Below, one piece after another: positions 9,996 through 18,351 of a stretch of DNA of 64,000 nucleotides (the stretch's first letter is position 1; each line of letters starts with the position of its first letter). Position numbers and translations under genes: made by a program. The notes under the pieces are model-generated. The model made no database searches. It saw only the letters and a list, made by a program, of their open reading frames with translations, and was not told the origin of the DNA. The DNA is taken from the NCBI RefSeq assembly GCF_009909615.1, contig NZ_WWNE01000006.1, positions 1 through 64,000 of the forward strand, given 5' to 3'. Origin of the DNA: Acidiluteibacter ferrifornacis (GTDB lineage: Bacteria; Bacteroidota; Bacteroidia; Flavobacteriales_E; Vicingaceae).

Positions 9996-10025
9996 AGCCC
10001 TCAAGATTATTCTTGGGGGCTTTTT
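9996..10025 (+). terminator. Rho-independent terminator of short cargo paralogue 2
   Basis: AGCCCTCAAGA pairs with TCTTGGGGGCT around a short AT loop and is followed by TTTTT. It is the fourth copy of this terminator type in 10 kb. Confidence 0.8.
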
Positions 10026-10062
10026 AATTCGGTGAACTCAAATACAAAACTGATTGTTTAAT

Positions 10063-10070
10063 TATATTTG
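10063..10070 (+). promoter_or_regulatory. -7 promoter element of the carboxyltransferase gene
   Basis: TATATTTG matches TAnnTTTG exactly and lies 24 bases before the ATG. I see no good -33 TTG at 17-23 bases spacing. Confidence 0.45.
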
Positions 10071-10094
10071 AACTTCAAAGGATAAAATACAGCT

Positions 10095-11735
10095 ATGGCG
10101 AAGAAGATAGATTTAGAGAAAAGTAAAAATGATGACAGCATGCGTTTGTTGATCTCTCAGATGAACAGAAAATTGGAAGAAATCTACAAAGGCGGTGGAG
10201 AAAAACGAATTGCGAAACAACATGCAGAAGGGAAACTAACTGCAAGAGAACGTATCGATTTTTTACTAGATAAAAACTCAAAAAGTATTGAAATTGGAGC
10301 ATTTGTAGCCAATGATATGTATGAAGAGTACGGTGGATGCCCCTCAGCGGGAGTTGTAATAAAAATGGGTTATGTATCAGGTAAACAATGTTTAGTGGTA
10401 GCTAATGATGCCACAGTAAAAGCAGGTGCTTGGTTTCCTATTGCTGCTAAGAAAAACTTGAGAGCTCAAGAGATAGCTATGGAAAACCGCATCCCAATCA
10501 TATATTTAGTAGATAGTGCGGGTGTATTCTTACCCCTTCAAGACGAAGTTTTCCCTGATAAAGAACACTTTGGACGGATATTTAGAAACAATGCGAAAAT
10601 GTCGGCAATGGGAATTACCCAAATTGCGGCGGTAATGGGAAGTTGTGTTGCTGGTGGAGCTTATCTACCTATTATGAGCGACGAATCATTAATCGTAGAC
10701 AAAACAGGAACTATTTTTTTAGCAGGAAGCTATTTGGTGAAAGCCGCAATCGGTGAAAACATCGACAATGAAACACTTGGTGGCGCCACTACTCAAAGTG
10801 AAATATCAGGAGTTATTGATCATAAATGTGAAAACGATGAAGCTTGTTTAACATCTATCCGAAACATCATGGATAAGATTGGCGATTTTGACAAAGCGGG
10901 ATTTAACCGTAAAAAAGCAGTTTTACCCAAATCACCTTTGAAAGATATTTACAGCCAAATTCCTGAAGACCGTTCTAAACAATACAATGTAAAGGATGTA
11001 ATTGCCAACTTGGTGGATGATAACACCTTCGAGGAATTTAAAGAATTGTATGGTCAAACATTAGTTTGTGGATATGCTCGGATAGATGGCTGGGCAATAG
11101 GCATTGTGGCTAATCAACGGACGTTGGTAAAAACTAAAAAGGGAGAAATGCAATTTGGTGGTGTTATCTATTCTGATTCCGCCGACAAGGCAGCTCGTTT
11201 CATCATGAATTGCAATCAAAAGAAGATTCCATTGGTATTCCTGCAAGATGTTACCGGATTTATGGTCGGGTCTAAATCTGAGCATGCAGGTATCATAAAA
11301 GATGGGGCTAAAATGGTGAATGCTATGGCCAACTCTGTGGTTCCTAAATTCACTATTTTAATGGGCAATTCTTATGGAGCAGGAAACTATGCTATGTGTG
11401 GAAAAGCTTACGATCCTCGATTAATTGTTGCGTGGCCAACGGCTAGATTGGCAGTTATGGGCGGCGCTCAAGCAGCAAAAGTACTATTGCAGATAAAAGT
11501 AGCTTCGTTAAAATCAAAGGGAGAGGTTATCACCGATGAAGCCAAAGAAAAGTTATTAGAAGAAATTGAATCCAATTACGACGATCAGACTTCTCCCTAT
11601 TACGCTGCATCTCGTTTATGGGTAGATGCCATCATTGACCCTAAAGATACCAGAGATTGGATCTCAATGGGTATAGAAGCAGCAAATCATGCTCCTATTG
11701 AAAAGCCATTTAATGTTGGAGTAATGCAGACTTAG
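10095..11735 (+). CDS. Acyl-CoA carboxylase carboxyltransferase (beta) subunit, methylcrotonyl-CoA type
   Basis: This 546-residue protein has the two crotonase-fold halves of biotin-dependent carboxyltransferases. The N half carries LVDSAGVFLPLQDEVFPD, HFGRIFRNNAKMSAMGI, SCVAGGAYLP and GTIFLAGSYLVKAA. The C half carries FLQDVTGFMVG, HAGIIKDGAKMV and GNSYGAGNYAMCGKAY. The segment EVFPDKEHFGRIF is typical of methylcrotonyl-CoA carboxylase beta (leucine breakdown) rather than propionyl-CoA carboxylase. The subunit transfers carboxyl from carboxybiotin to the acyl-CoA in the cytoplasm. Its length is normal. The biotin carboxylase alpha subunit is not adjacent: the gene has its own -7 box and ends at a strong terminator. 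Propionyl- or geranyl-CoA specificity cannot be fully excluded. Confidence 0.88.
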   Translation: MAKKIDLEKSKNDDSMRLLISQMNRKLEEIYKGGGEKRIAKQHAEGKLTARERIDFLLDKNSKSIEIGAFVANDMYEEYGGCPSAGVVIKMGYVSGKQCLVVANDATVKAGAWFPIAAKKNLRAQEIAMENRIPIIYLVDSAGVFLPLQDEVFPDKEHFGRIFRNNAKMSAMGITQIAAVMGSCVAGGAYLPIMSDESLIVDKTGTIFLAGSYLVKAAIGENIDNETLGGATTQSEISGVIDHKCENDEACLTSIRNIMDKIGDFDKAGFNRKKAVLPKSPLKDIYSQIPEDRSKQYNVKDVIANLVDDNTFEEFKELYGQTLVCGYARIDGWAIGIVANQRTLVKTKKGEMQFGGVIYSDSADKAARFIMNCNQKKIPLVFLQDVTGFMVGSKSEHAGIIKDGAKMVNAMANSVVPKFTILMGNSYGAGNYAMCGKAYDPRLIVAWPTARLAVMGGAQAAKVLLQIKVASLKSKGEVITDEAKEKLLEEIESNYDDQTSPYYAASRLWVDAIIDPKDTRDWISMGIEAANHAPIEKPFNVGVMQT

Positions 11736-11753
11736 AAAACAAAAGTTTATACC

Positions 11754-11792
11754 ACCAAAAAGGGAGTCTAAAATTTAGACTCCCTTTTTGGT
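11754..11792. terminator. Bidirectional terminator between convergent genes
   Basis: A near-perfect 39-base palindrome (ACCAAAAAGGGAGTCTAAA and its complement) provides a T-rich end on both strands. It sits between the carboxyltransferase gene and the minus-strand envelope locus. Confidence 0.85.
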
Positions 11793-11808
11793 GATTATGA
11801 TAGACACT

Positions 11809-13002
11809 CTATCGAATATCCAGTGTTAATTTAAACCGCAACACTCTGCCATTACCAGCATCTGCTACATATAATATCTTATTGTTGTAGGCAACTGAAG
11901 TTGGTTCTTTAAACTGATTCAACTCGACTCCTGTTCCACCAAATGAAGTTTTAACAAATTTGGTTTCTCCCGATGCGGGTGGTGGCGTTACACCTTCGAA
12001 TCCATTTCCTGAAAACTGATAAATGGAGTCTTTTTCTCGATCCGCTACAAAAATGTAATTGGTCCCATCACCAGTAATTGTAACACCATAAGGCTGCTCA
12101 AACTTATAAGGTGTAAATAGAAAACCATCAGCTTCTGATGCATCTCCAGGAGGAGCAACAACTGAATTATACTGACTTCCAAAATCTGACTCTGAATACT
12201 CTATGACTTGGAGTTTCAAAACTGTTTCATCATTCAAAGAGGTAACAATAAAATTTTGACTAGACGATGCGTTAATCTGTGGTGGTTTTACAAAAGATGA
12301 AATCGCATAAGGTTTCTTAAAATAGAATCTATCATTTGCACCACTAACGTTTACAGCAATTGGTGTAATAAAATTATCATTGGCATCAAACTGCAATACA
12401 GCATCATCAGGAGTTCTAGCAGATGAAGCGGTGTTGTTTGGACCCGTTCTCGTAACATAATACTTATTATCCGACAATGTACCAATTCCATTAAATTTAA
12501 CTAAATCATCATTTGATAATAAAGTAGTTCGATCATAAAAAGGATGAATAACTTCATTTGTAATTTTTGCATACTTTATGCCATAGCCTAATGGAGATGA
12601 AAGATCCAATCTATATATACATGTCAGTTTTCTTAAAGTTCCACTAATCATAGTATCTTTTCTTCCGATTGCTAAAATATCCAATCGCCTATCTTGCGCT
12701 ATAGAAATTACTCCTGGAACTGATTTTCTGCCCAATTCTCGCCCTGATTCGTCCATTGCAACAATCTCTTCAGTGGCATTATCTACCACATAAATTAACT
12801 CATCAAAGCCTGCCAAAACAAAAGTTGGGCGAACGAAGTTATCCAATACAGGCTGCACTGGCACATATGCCACCTCTCTATAGTTTTGTGTTGGAACTTC
12901 GATAAAATCCAAATTGGTTTTATCCCCAAAATATTTTTCACATGAAGTGAATAGCAAAATTGAGGTCAATCCTAAAAATTGAAATACTTTAATACTCTTC
13001 AT
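11809..13002 (-). CDS. Lipoprotein with NHL-type beta-propeller repeats
   Basis: This 397-residue protein has a lipoprotein signal peptide with lipobox LFTSC (lipidated Cys21). The mature part is beta-rich with recurring FxxPxGVxxxxxxxIFVADxxxxxIxxF units, clearest at ~315-350 and ~365-397 (DAGNGRVLRF). These resemble NHL propeller repeats. In other proteins such propellers bind partners or ligands; no enzyme motif is seen. It is the last gene of the minus-strand envelope locus. Its ATG overlaps the stop codon of the PorV-like gene by one base (TAATG), which implies translational coupling. It probably sits on the outer membrane. Confidence 0.75.
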   Translation of the reverse strand: MKSIKVFQFLGLTSILLFTSCEKYFGDKTNLDFIEVPTQNYREVAYVPVQPVLDNFVRPTFVLAGFDELIYVVDNATEEIVAMDESGRELGRKSVPGVISIAQDRRLDILAIGRKDTMISGTLRKLTCIYRLDLSSPLGYGIKYAKITNEVIHPFYDRTTLLSNDDLVKFNGIGTLSDNKYYVTRTGPNNTASSARTPDDAVLQFDANDNFITPIAVNVSGANDRFYFKKPYAISSFVKPPQINASSSQNFIVTSLNDETVLKLQVIEYSESDFGSQYNSVVAPPGDASEADGFLFTPYKFEQPYGVTITGDGTNYIFVADREKDSIYQFSGNGFEGVTPPPASGETKFVKTSFGGTGVELNQFKEPTSVAYNNKILYVADAGNGRVLRFKLTLDIR

Positions 13003-14018
13003 TATCGCTCCTCCATTTTATTAAATGCCATTGAAAGTCCTATCATATGTTGAAATCCATAATATTCTGTAGGATTAGCTGCATAATCTATATGGATGGG
13101 AAACCCTGCTACGTTGGCTCTCACTCCCAGACCAAATGTTGGTAATCCTTGCCCTTCTATATTCAATTTTATACCAGTCCTAACAAACAATAACTTCATG
13201 TATTCGAATTCCAAACCGGCTCTATAGTTCTCCGCATTGTCATTGGGGTGATTTAATTGTACAGAGGTAGTTAAAGAATACCTCTCCTTTTTAAGTGGTA
13301 CCATGGAAGCTCCTAATTTAAATACAGTGGGTACTGTATAATCTTGCAACTCCAATGAGTTCAAATCACGGTTAAAGTTTACTTGCACTTCATCTCCACT
13401 CAAAGCCGAATTCCCTCCAAAATTTTGCACCATTACCGCAAACTTTAAGTCCTTATAATCGGTATAGTATAGGAATGAAACATCAACTGCTACTGTAGAG
13501 TTTCTATATTCTGCAATCTGTTCGTAGATGTATTTGAAACTTACACCCGCCGAAAACATATCAGACAACTTTTTTGAGTAACTAAAGCCTGCTGCTAAAT
13601 TTGTTACGTAAAACTGCTCCCCGGTTCCTTCTGGCTGAAATTCAGTCCGAACATCCATCTTACCTGAGTTCAGTATATTTAAAGTCAACCCAAATGCTGA
13701 CTCATTTTTTCTGGGAAGTATGGCAGAAACAAAAGACTGTTGAACGCCAGCTCCCAGACTTAAGCTTGAGGTGGCCAATGTAAACCCTTTGGCATCTGTA
13801 GCTGAAGCGGGATTGGTATATAATGAATAGGCATCACCACTTAATGCCACACTCGTTCCTGATAAACCTGCTGATCGAGGACTCATGTCGTTTTTTAAAA
13901 ACGATAAAGATGACAAGCCGGCCCTTTGCCCTCCAAAGTTGGGTAGCAACTGCGCCGAGGTATCACTAGAAAAAATGAATCCCAAAAATAATAATGATAT
14001 ATATAATGTTTTTTTCAT
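13002..14018 (-). CDS. PorV/PorQ-family outer-membrane beta-barrel protein
   Basis: This 338-residue protein has a signal peptide (1-22, ending SAQ). It then shows the PorV/PorQ pattern: an N-terminal segment with SPRSAGLSGTSVALSGDAYSLY and NPAS, followed by alternating amphipathic strands (for example LGLGVRANVAGFPIHIDYAA) and a short C-terminal strand ending GLSMAFNK. PorV binds T9SS cargo at the Sov translocon and hands it to the attachment complex. PorQ-like relatives are less well defined. Here it lies 2 bases after the TonB-dependent receptor gene in a locus that encodes T9SS cargo, so a dedicated shuttle or barrel partner is plausible. It is probably not the main PorV, because no other T9SS core genes are adjacent. 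Confidence 0.75.
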   Translation of the reverse strand: MKKTLYISLLFLGFIFSSDTSAQLLPNFGGQRAGLSSLSFLKNDMSPRSAGLSGTSVALSGDAYSLYTNPASATDAKGFTLATSSLSLGAGVQQSFVSAILPRKNESAFGLTLNILNSGKMDVRTEFQPEGTGEQFYVTNLAAGFSYSKKLSDMFSAGVSFKYIYEQIAEYRNSTVAVDVSFLYYTDYKDLKFAVMVQNFGGNSALSGDEVQVNFNRDLNSLELQDYTVPTVFKLGASMVPLKKERYSLTTSVQLNHPNDNAENYRAGLEFEYMKLLFVRTGIKLNIEGQGLPTFGLGVRANVAGFPIHIDYAANPTEYYGFQHMIGLSMAFNKMEER

Positions 14019-14020
14019 GC

Positions 14021-16870
14021 TTAAAATCTAAATGCTATCCCATATAAAATGTGTCTTGGAGCTAAGTACCTAGCAGGATTATCCGAAGGTACTCCACTTT
14101 CCTCAGGCCCAATATATCTTGGGTCTCTCCATTCATTTGGCACATCATCCCCGATTTCATAACCTTCGCCTGTGATTGGATTAATGATCTGTGCATTTTT
14201 GTTATTGAATATATTTCGAATCTCTACAGAAACTGTAATTCCAGAATTTTTATCTTTCAATGGAATATCCTTACTCAGTTTTAAGTCACCACTAAACCAA
14301 GCTTTAGCGCTTTTAGAAAGGTATTTATCTTCTTCTAATCGGTATAATGGTCGGCCAAGATCGTTGTAGCCATCGAACGCATATGGAGTGTATCTAAATC
14401 CTGATTGATAATTCATAGAGAAAAATGCTCTAAACCCATTGGTGGATACACCAAAAATTCTCAAAGTTGTATCACCTTTTAATACCAAACCTGCTGTAAT
14501 GTCCCATGGACGATCAAATGCCAAATATTGCTCAGAAGTCAATGGTACAGAACCATTTTGCTCAATTTGCAATCCGGACTCTCTGGCGGAGTTTGACTTT
14601 CCTCTCGCTACCTGATAGGTCACATTTAAAAAGGTTCTAATATGCTTTCCAAATCGATTAGATATTCCTGCTTCTACTCCAATTACTTTAGCATAATCCT
14701 GATTGATATACATCCGTTTAGTAACGGGTCTTCCTGTTTGGTCGTTTACAATTACACTTCGTTGAACGATATAGTCAAATCTATTGTTATTAAAAGCAGC
14801 TACATTTACACCAAAATCCTTTGTAATTTGAGCTTTGTAACCAATTTCATAGGAAATGTTTACTTCAGGGTCAATATCTGGATTACCTAGGTTAGATAAA
14901 AACGATTGATCTTGGTAATCCGGATCCAAACCAGCATATAAAAATCTAGGATGAGGCAGTTTCATGGAGTGTCCGTAATTGAAATACAAGACATTGTTTT
15001 CCGTTACAGGGAACGAGACATTGATTTTCGGTAATAACCGAGTCTTGATTCTATACCCCGCAAAACCAACTGTTTTGTCTTTATAATCTGTTCGAACTTG
15101 GTCAATTACTGGAGAGTTCGGATCTTCTACTGCATTATCAGCAAATTTTCCTGGTGCCCAATAATTTAATCGAGCTCCAACTGTCGCTATAATTCCTTTG
15201 TAGTGGATCTCATCTGAAATAAAGAATCCACCATTAAAAGGCTTTACTGCCCATATATCATTAGAAGAACCAACACTTGTTGAAGGTGTTGTTAATGAGT
15301 CGTTAATTACAATTGGCGCTCCGATCCATGGTTTTGTAACATCCACCCATTGATAGGCTGTAGATTTGTGCTCAAAGCCGAATGAGAGCTTATTGTCTCC
15401 TGTTTTAGAGTATCTAGAGAATGAAGTATTTAATGTCAACTCTCTTGCATAGTGATCGTGCCAAACAGGAGATATACCACCATTATTATATAATCCTGGG
15501 CCAGGAAGAACATACTGCACATCACTTCCAGGATTAAAGATAGTAACCGGGTCAGTAACAATTGAGCTTTCGTCATAAATCTGATCCACTGTTGGGTATC
15601 TGAAAGGTCTTCCATTTGCATCTGCTCGCAGATTGGTAAATAAGCGTCCAACTGATACATTAAACCACCATTGGTCATTGATCAAATGCTTTAGATTTAA
15701 TGCCGTCAAATTGGACTGATGCGTATAGGTGGTAGCATTGTCCAGATTCAGACTCCTTTCCCATTGAAATCCAGGTTGGAGGATGGCATCAAAACCCACT
15801 ATTTGGAGTGTTCTCGTGTTTTGATTTACTCTTAAACTATGCTGATTAGTAATCGTTATTTTGGTTCCCTTCTTAAATTTATAACCCAGCTTTACGGTAT
15901 TGGTATATGCGTTATCTTGTCTAGGAGACCATAAAGAATCGTTGCTAGTGAATAAAGAGGAATGCAATTGATCCGCAGTTGGACCAAAATAATTATCTGA
16001 CAAATTCATCGTTGCATTCACAAAGAATGAAACTCGTTTGTTGGTAAATGGGAGAGGTCCTCCAATAGAAAATTCAGCAATATCAGTATTCCAAGCAGTA
16101 CCTTGATTTTTATTGAATCCAAAATTATCTCGTTGCCAACTTCCTGAAATCTCAATGGTCTCGCCACCTTCACGAATGGTAGTAGAAATAATCCCTGAAG
16201 AGCCATCGCCATATTCGGCACCAACTCCACCAGTAATAATATTCAAACTTTCAATAGAACTAGAAGAAACATCTACACCAAAACCAGTTCCTGCTAATGG
16301 ATCCTGAGCTGATATTCCATCAACAACATATCTCGTTTCGTATACTCTTGCCCCACGAATCTGCAGACCATCAGGAGTTTTATTAACTCCAGTTTGCATA
16401 GCTGCCAATTCTTGAACATCCCTCACATTCATTTCCTTGATTTCTTCCCGTGAAATCTTAACCTCTGTGCTAGCGGATTCCAAATTTACGATACTCTTAT
16501 TTCCGACAATAGTAACTCCTTCTAATGTCTGTGAAGCAGGTAGCATTTTTACATTAAGAGTAGTTGTTTCTCCGGCCTTCACGGTTACACCGTTGTACTG
16601 CTTTTCTCCAAAACCTATAAAGGTAAATTTTAGGGAATAATCCCCAGGCTTCATTTTTAAAAACTCAAAATTTCCATCCAAATCAGCAGAAGCTCCTCTA
16701 TATGTACCAACAACCAATACAGTAGCTCCAATTAATGGCTCTCCTGTTTGTTCATCTAATATAACCCCTTTAATGGTTCCAGTATTGGCTACTTCTCCTT
16801 GATCCTCTTGCGCAAAAAGTGGATGAAAACATATGATAAGAAGCGCTATTAAAAAGTTAAATTTCTTCAT
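14021..16870 (-). CDS. TonB-dependent outer-membrane receptor with carboxypeptidase-regulatory-like domain
   Basis: This 949-residue protein has a signal peptide (1-20). A carboxypeptidase-regulatory-like domain follows (~30-115, GVILDEQTGEPLIGATVLV and DLDGNFEF), then a plug domain (~135-245, LQIRGARVYETRYVVDG and GAEYGDGSSGIISTTI) and a long beta-barrel ending in a terminal Phe. TonB-dependent receptors use TonB-ExbBD energy to import bound ligands across the outer membrane. It is not a typical SusC: no SusD-like gene is adjacent. The partners encoded around it are two lipoproteins and two T9SS-type proteins. It starts 3 bases after the upstream lipoprotein gene. The substrate is not evident from sequence. 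Confidence 0.85.
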   Translation of the reverse strand: MKKFNFLIALLIICFHPLFAQEDQGEVANTGTIKGVILDEQTGEPLIGATVLVVGTYRGASADLDGNFEFLKMKPGDYSLKFTFIGFGEKQYNGVTVKAGETTTLNVKMLPASQTLEGVTIVGNKSIVNLESASTEVKISREEIKEMNVRDVQELAAMQTGVNKTPDGLQIRGARVYETRYVVDGISAQDPLAGTGFGVDVSSSSIESLNIITGGVGAEYGDGSSGIISTTIREGGETIEISGSWQRDNFGFNKNQGTAWNTDIAEFSIGGPLPFTNKRVSFFVNATMNLSDNYFGPTADQLHSSLFTSNDSLWSPRQDNAYTNTVKLGYKFKKGTKITITNQHSLRVNQNTRTLQIVGFDAILQPGFQWERSLNLDNATTYTHQSNLTALNLKHLINDQWWFNVSVGRLFTNLRADANGRPFRYPTVDQIYDESSIVTDPVTIFNPGSDVQYVLPGPGLYNNGGISPVWHDHYARELTLNTSFSRYSKTGDNKLSFGFEHKSTAYQWVDVTKPWIGAPIVINDSLTTPSTSVGSSNDIWAVKPFNGGFFISDEIHYKGIIATVGARLNYWAPGKFADNAVEDPNSPVIDQVRTDYKDKTVGFAGYRIKTRLLPKINVSFPVTENNVLYFNYGHSMKLPHPRFLYAGLDPDYQDQSFLSNLGNPDIDPEVNISYEIGYKAQITKDFGVNVAAFNNNRFDYIVQRSVIVNDQTGRPVTKRMYINQDYAKVIGVEAGISNRFGKHIRTFLNVTYQVARGKSNSARESGLQIEQNGSVPLTSEQYLAFDRPWDITAGLVLKGDTTLRIFGVSTNGFRAFFSMNYQSGFRYTPYAFDGYNDLGRPLYRLEEDKYLSKSAKAWFSGDLKLSKDIPLKDKNSGITVSVEIRNIFNNKNAQIINPITGEGYEIGDDVPNEWRDPRYIGPEESGVPSDNPARYLAPRHILYGIAFRF

Positions 16871-16873
16871 CTA

Positions 16874-18301
16874 TTAATTGAATTCTACATTCAATACTTG
16901 ATTAAACAATGCGTCTAAATCTGATTGGTTCTTATTGAATTTCCACAACTGAACTGAAAAGAAAACCTGAAAAGCTTTACCGTTTCTTTTACGAACAGAT
17001 CCTACTATATTTGGCCCTCTCCAGTTGTTATTAGGTTTTTTTATTTGTCCCGTGTAAAACACTTCTGCATCTGAAGTTGGATAGAATGTATTTACCGCAT
17101 CAACAAAATTCGCAGGATACAGCAAAGGAAATTGATTATTCGTTGGAACAATCGCACTATCATTAAAAATACGAACTCCAAAATCTGAGGACTCTGCCAA
17201 TGTGTCTATCGGCATTACCCCATAAATGGGATCCATATTTGAAGTGGTTTTAAAATCTGTAGTAATGAGGAATTTTCCACCGATGTTTGCATACTCTTGA
17301 AATGAAGGAGCTGCAAATTCCAATAGCATACCAGATTGATTGTTATACGGATTGATTACAGCAGATTCATCAGAGAAGAAGACCACTTTTTCGTATTGCA
17401 AAAGCATTAGTGTAAAAGTAGGATTCCACAACCGCGGTAAATTCTCTGAAGAGTTGACTAGAAAGTCGATATAATCGTATGAAACACCAATATTATTCAA
17501 AGTAGATTTATATATATTGGCGGGAATAGTCGAAAGCCCTGCAATTAACAAGACGTCATTATTCTTTCCTTTTAAATAAAAAGTGGTAGAGGTATCTACT
17601 TTACTTTCTGCATTTGAAACGTCTACAACTTTTAAATAGAAAGTATTGGTATCATTCACTCGAAGTCCATCTAAAATAAGTGAACTCGGATTTTTGTCAT
17701 TTTCATAATATATCAATGCATTCCCTCTTCCACTAGTCGATGGATTCTCAGGGATGATTGAAAAAGTTTTTCTATCTCTATTGATTTCAAACCACTGCCC
17801 ATCATTAATTTTTAGATAAGCAGCTTTGATAGATTCGTTGCCATCTACATCGGAAGCAGTCCATGCTCCGGTGACAACAATATTCGCACTATCAGGAAAC
17901 TCCAATTGTTCGTTAAAAGTAGCTTCTGGTGGTGTATTTTTTAAAGGTATTCTTAAAAATGCAGGTGAAGGATCTACTAACCCTTCGTTGTCCACTGCTC
18001 TAACATAGATATTGATGTCAACAGTATCCGACTCGGCAGATATGGAAAATCTGAAAGTTGAATCTTGATTAGTGACATAACTCCATGTGTTATTGTCAAA
18101 GGAAAGTTCATATCCTTTAACGTAACCATCTGGGTCTTTTCCATACCAGCTTAATCGAACCACGCTGTTCAATCGATTTTCGCCAGTTAAATTAATTTCC
18201 TTAATAGAAAATTGTGTTTCAGGAGATTGATTAAAATCCTTCTCTCCTTTGTCGCAAGCGACTAAAAACAAGAAACAAAAAATGTATACTAAATGCTTCA
18301 T
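16874..18301 (-). CDS. Lipoprotein with Ig/FN3-like domains and a possible GATase-like C-terminal domain
   Basis: This 475-residue protein has a lipoprotein signal with lipobox LVAC (Cys16). Two beta-sandwich domains follow (~30-125, with RLSWYGKDPDGYVKGYE; ~128-240, with WTASDVDGNES). From ~250 there is an alpha/beta-looking part: VLLIAGLS, then YDYIDF, KVVFFSDESAV and GGKFLITTDF. That order resembles the class I glutamine amidotransferase-like fold found at the ends of some secreted proteins, but I see no Cys-His catalytic pair. The fold call is an inference. The gene is separated from the OB-fold gene upstream by a hairpin, and from the TonB receptor by only 3 bases. It probably acts on the cell surface with that receptor. 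Confidence 0.6.
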   Translation of the reverse strand: MKHLVYIFCFLFLVACDKGEKDFNQSPETQFSIKEINLTGENRLNSVVRLSWYGKDPDGYVKGYELSFDNNTWSYVTNQDSTFRFSISAESDTVDINIYVRAVDNEGLVDPSPAFLRIPLKNTPPEATFNEQLEFPDSANIVVTGAWTASDVDGNESIKAAYLKINDGQWFEINRDRKTFSIIPENPSTSGRGNALIYYENDKNPSSLILDGLRVNDTNTFYLKVVDVSNAESKVDTSTTFYLKGKNNDVLLIAGLSTIPANIYKSTLNNIGVSYDYIDFLVNSSENLPRLWNPTFTLMLLQYEKVVFFSDESAVINPYNNQSGMLLEFAAPSFQEYANIGGKFLITTDFKTTSNMDPIYGVMPIDTLAESSDFGVRIFNDSAIVPTNNQFPLLYPANFVDAVNTFYPTSDAEVFYTGQIKKPNNNWRGPNIVGSVRKRNGKAFQVFFSVQLWKFNKNQSDLDALFNQVLNVEFN

Positions 18302-18313
18302 AGATAAAAATAA

Positions 18314-18341
18314 TGGGGAGCAGAATTAAATCCGCTCCCCA
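18314..18341 (-). terminator. Intra-operon hairpin, probable attenuator or partial terminator
   Basis: Read on the minus strand, TGGGGAGC pairs with GCTCCCCA around a 12-base AT-rich loop. ATTATTTTTATC follows, an imperfect T run. It starts 11 bases after the stop of the OB-fold T9SS gene and ends 13 bases before the lipoprotein ATG. It should lower expression of the lipoprotein, receptor and barrel genes relative to the secreted proteins. Confidence 0.6.
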
Positions 18342-18351
18342 ATAAATGAAA

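Noticed and set aside
7147-10025. Insertion sequence or transposon as the cause of the repeated unit
   Set aside because: The repeats contain only the cargo genes with their own promoters and terminators; there is no transposase, terminal inverted repeat or target duplication.
14021-16870. SusC-type receptor of a polysaccharide utilisation locus
   Set aside because: No SusD-like gene, glycoside hydrolase or sensor regulator is adjacent; the partners are T9SS proteins and lipoproteins.
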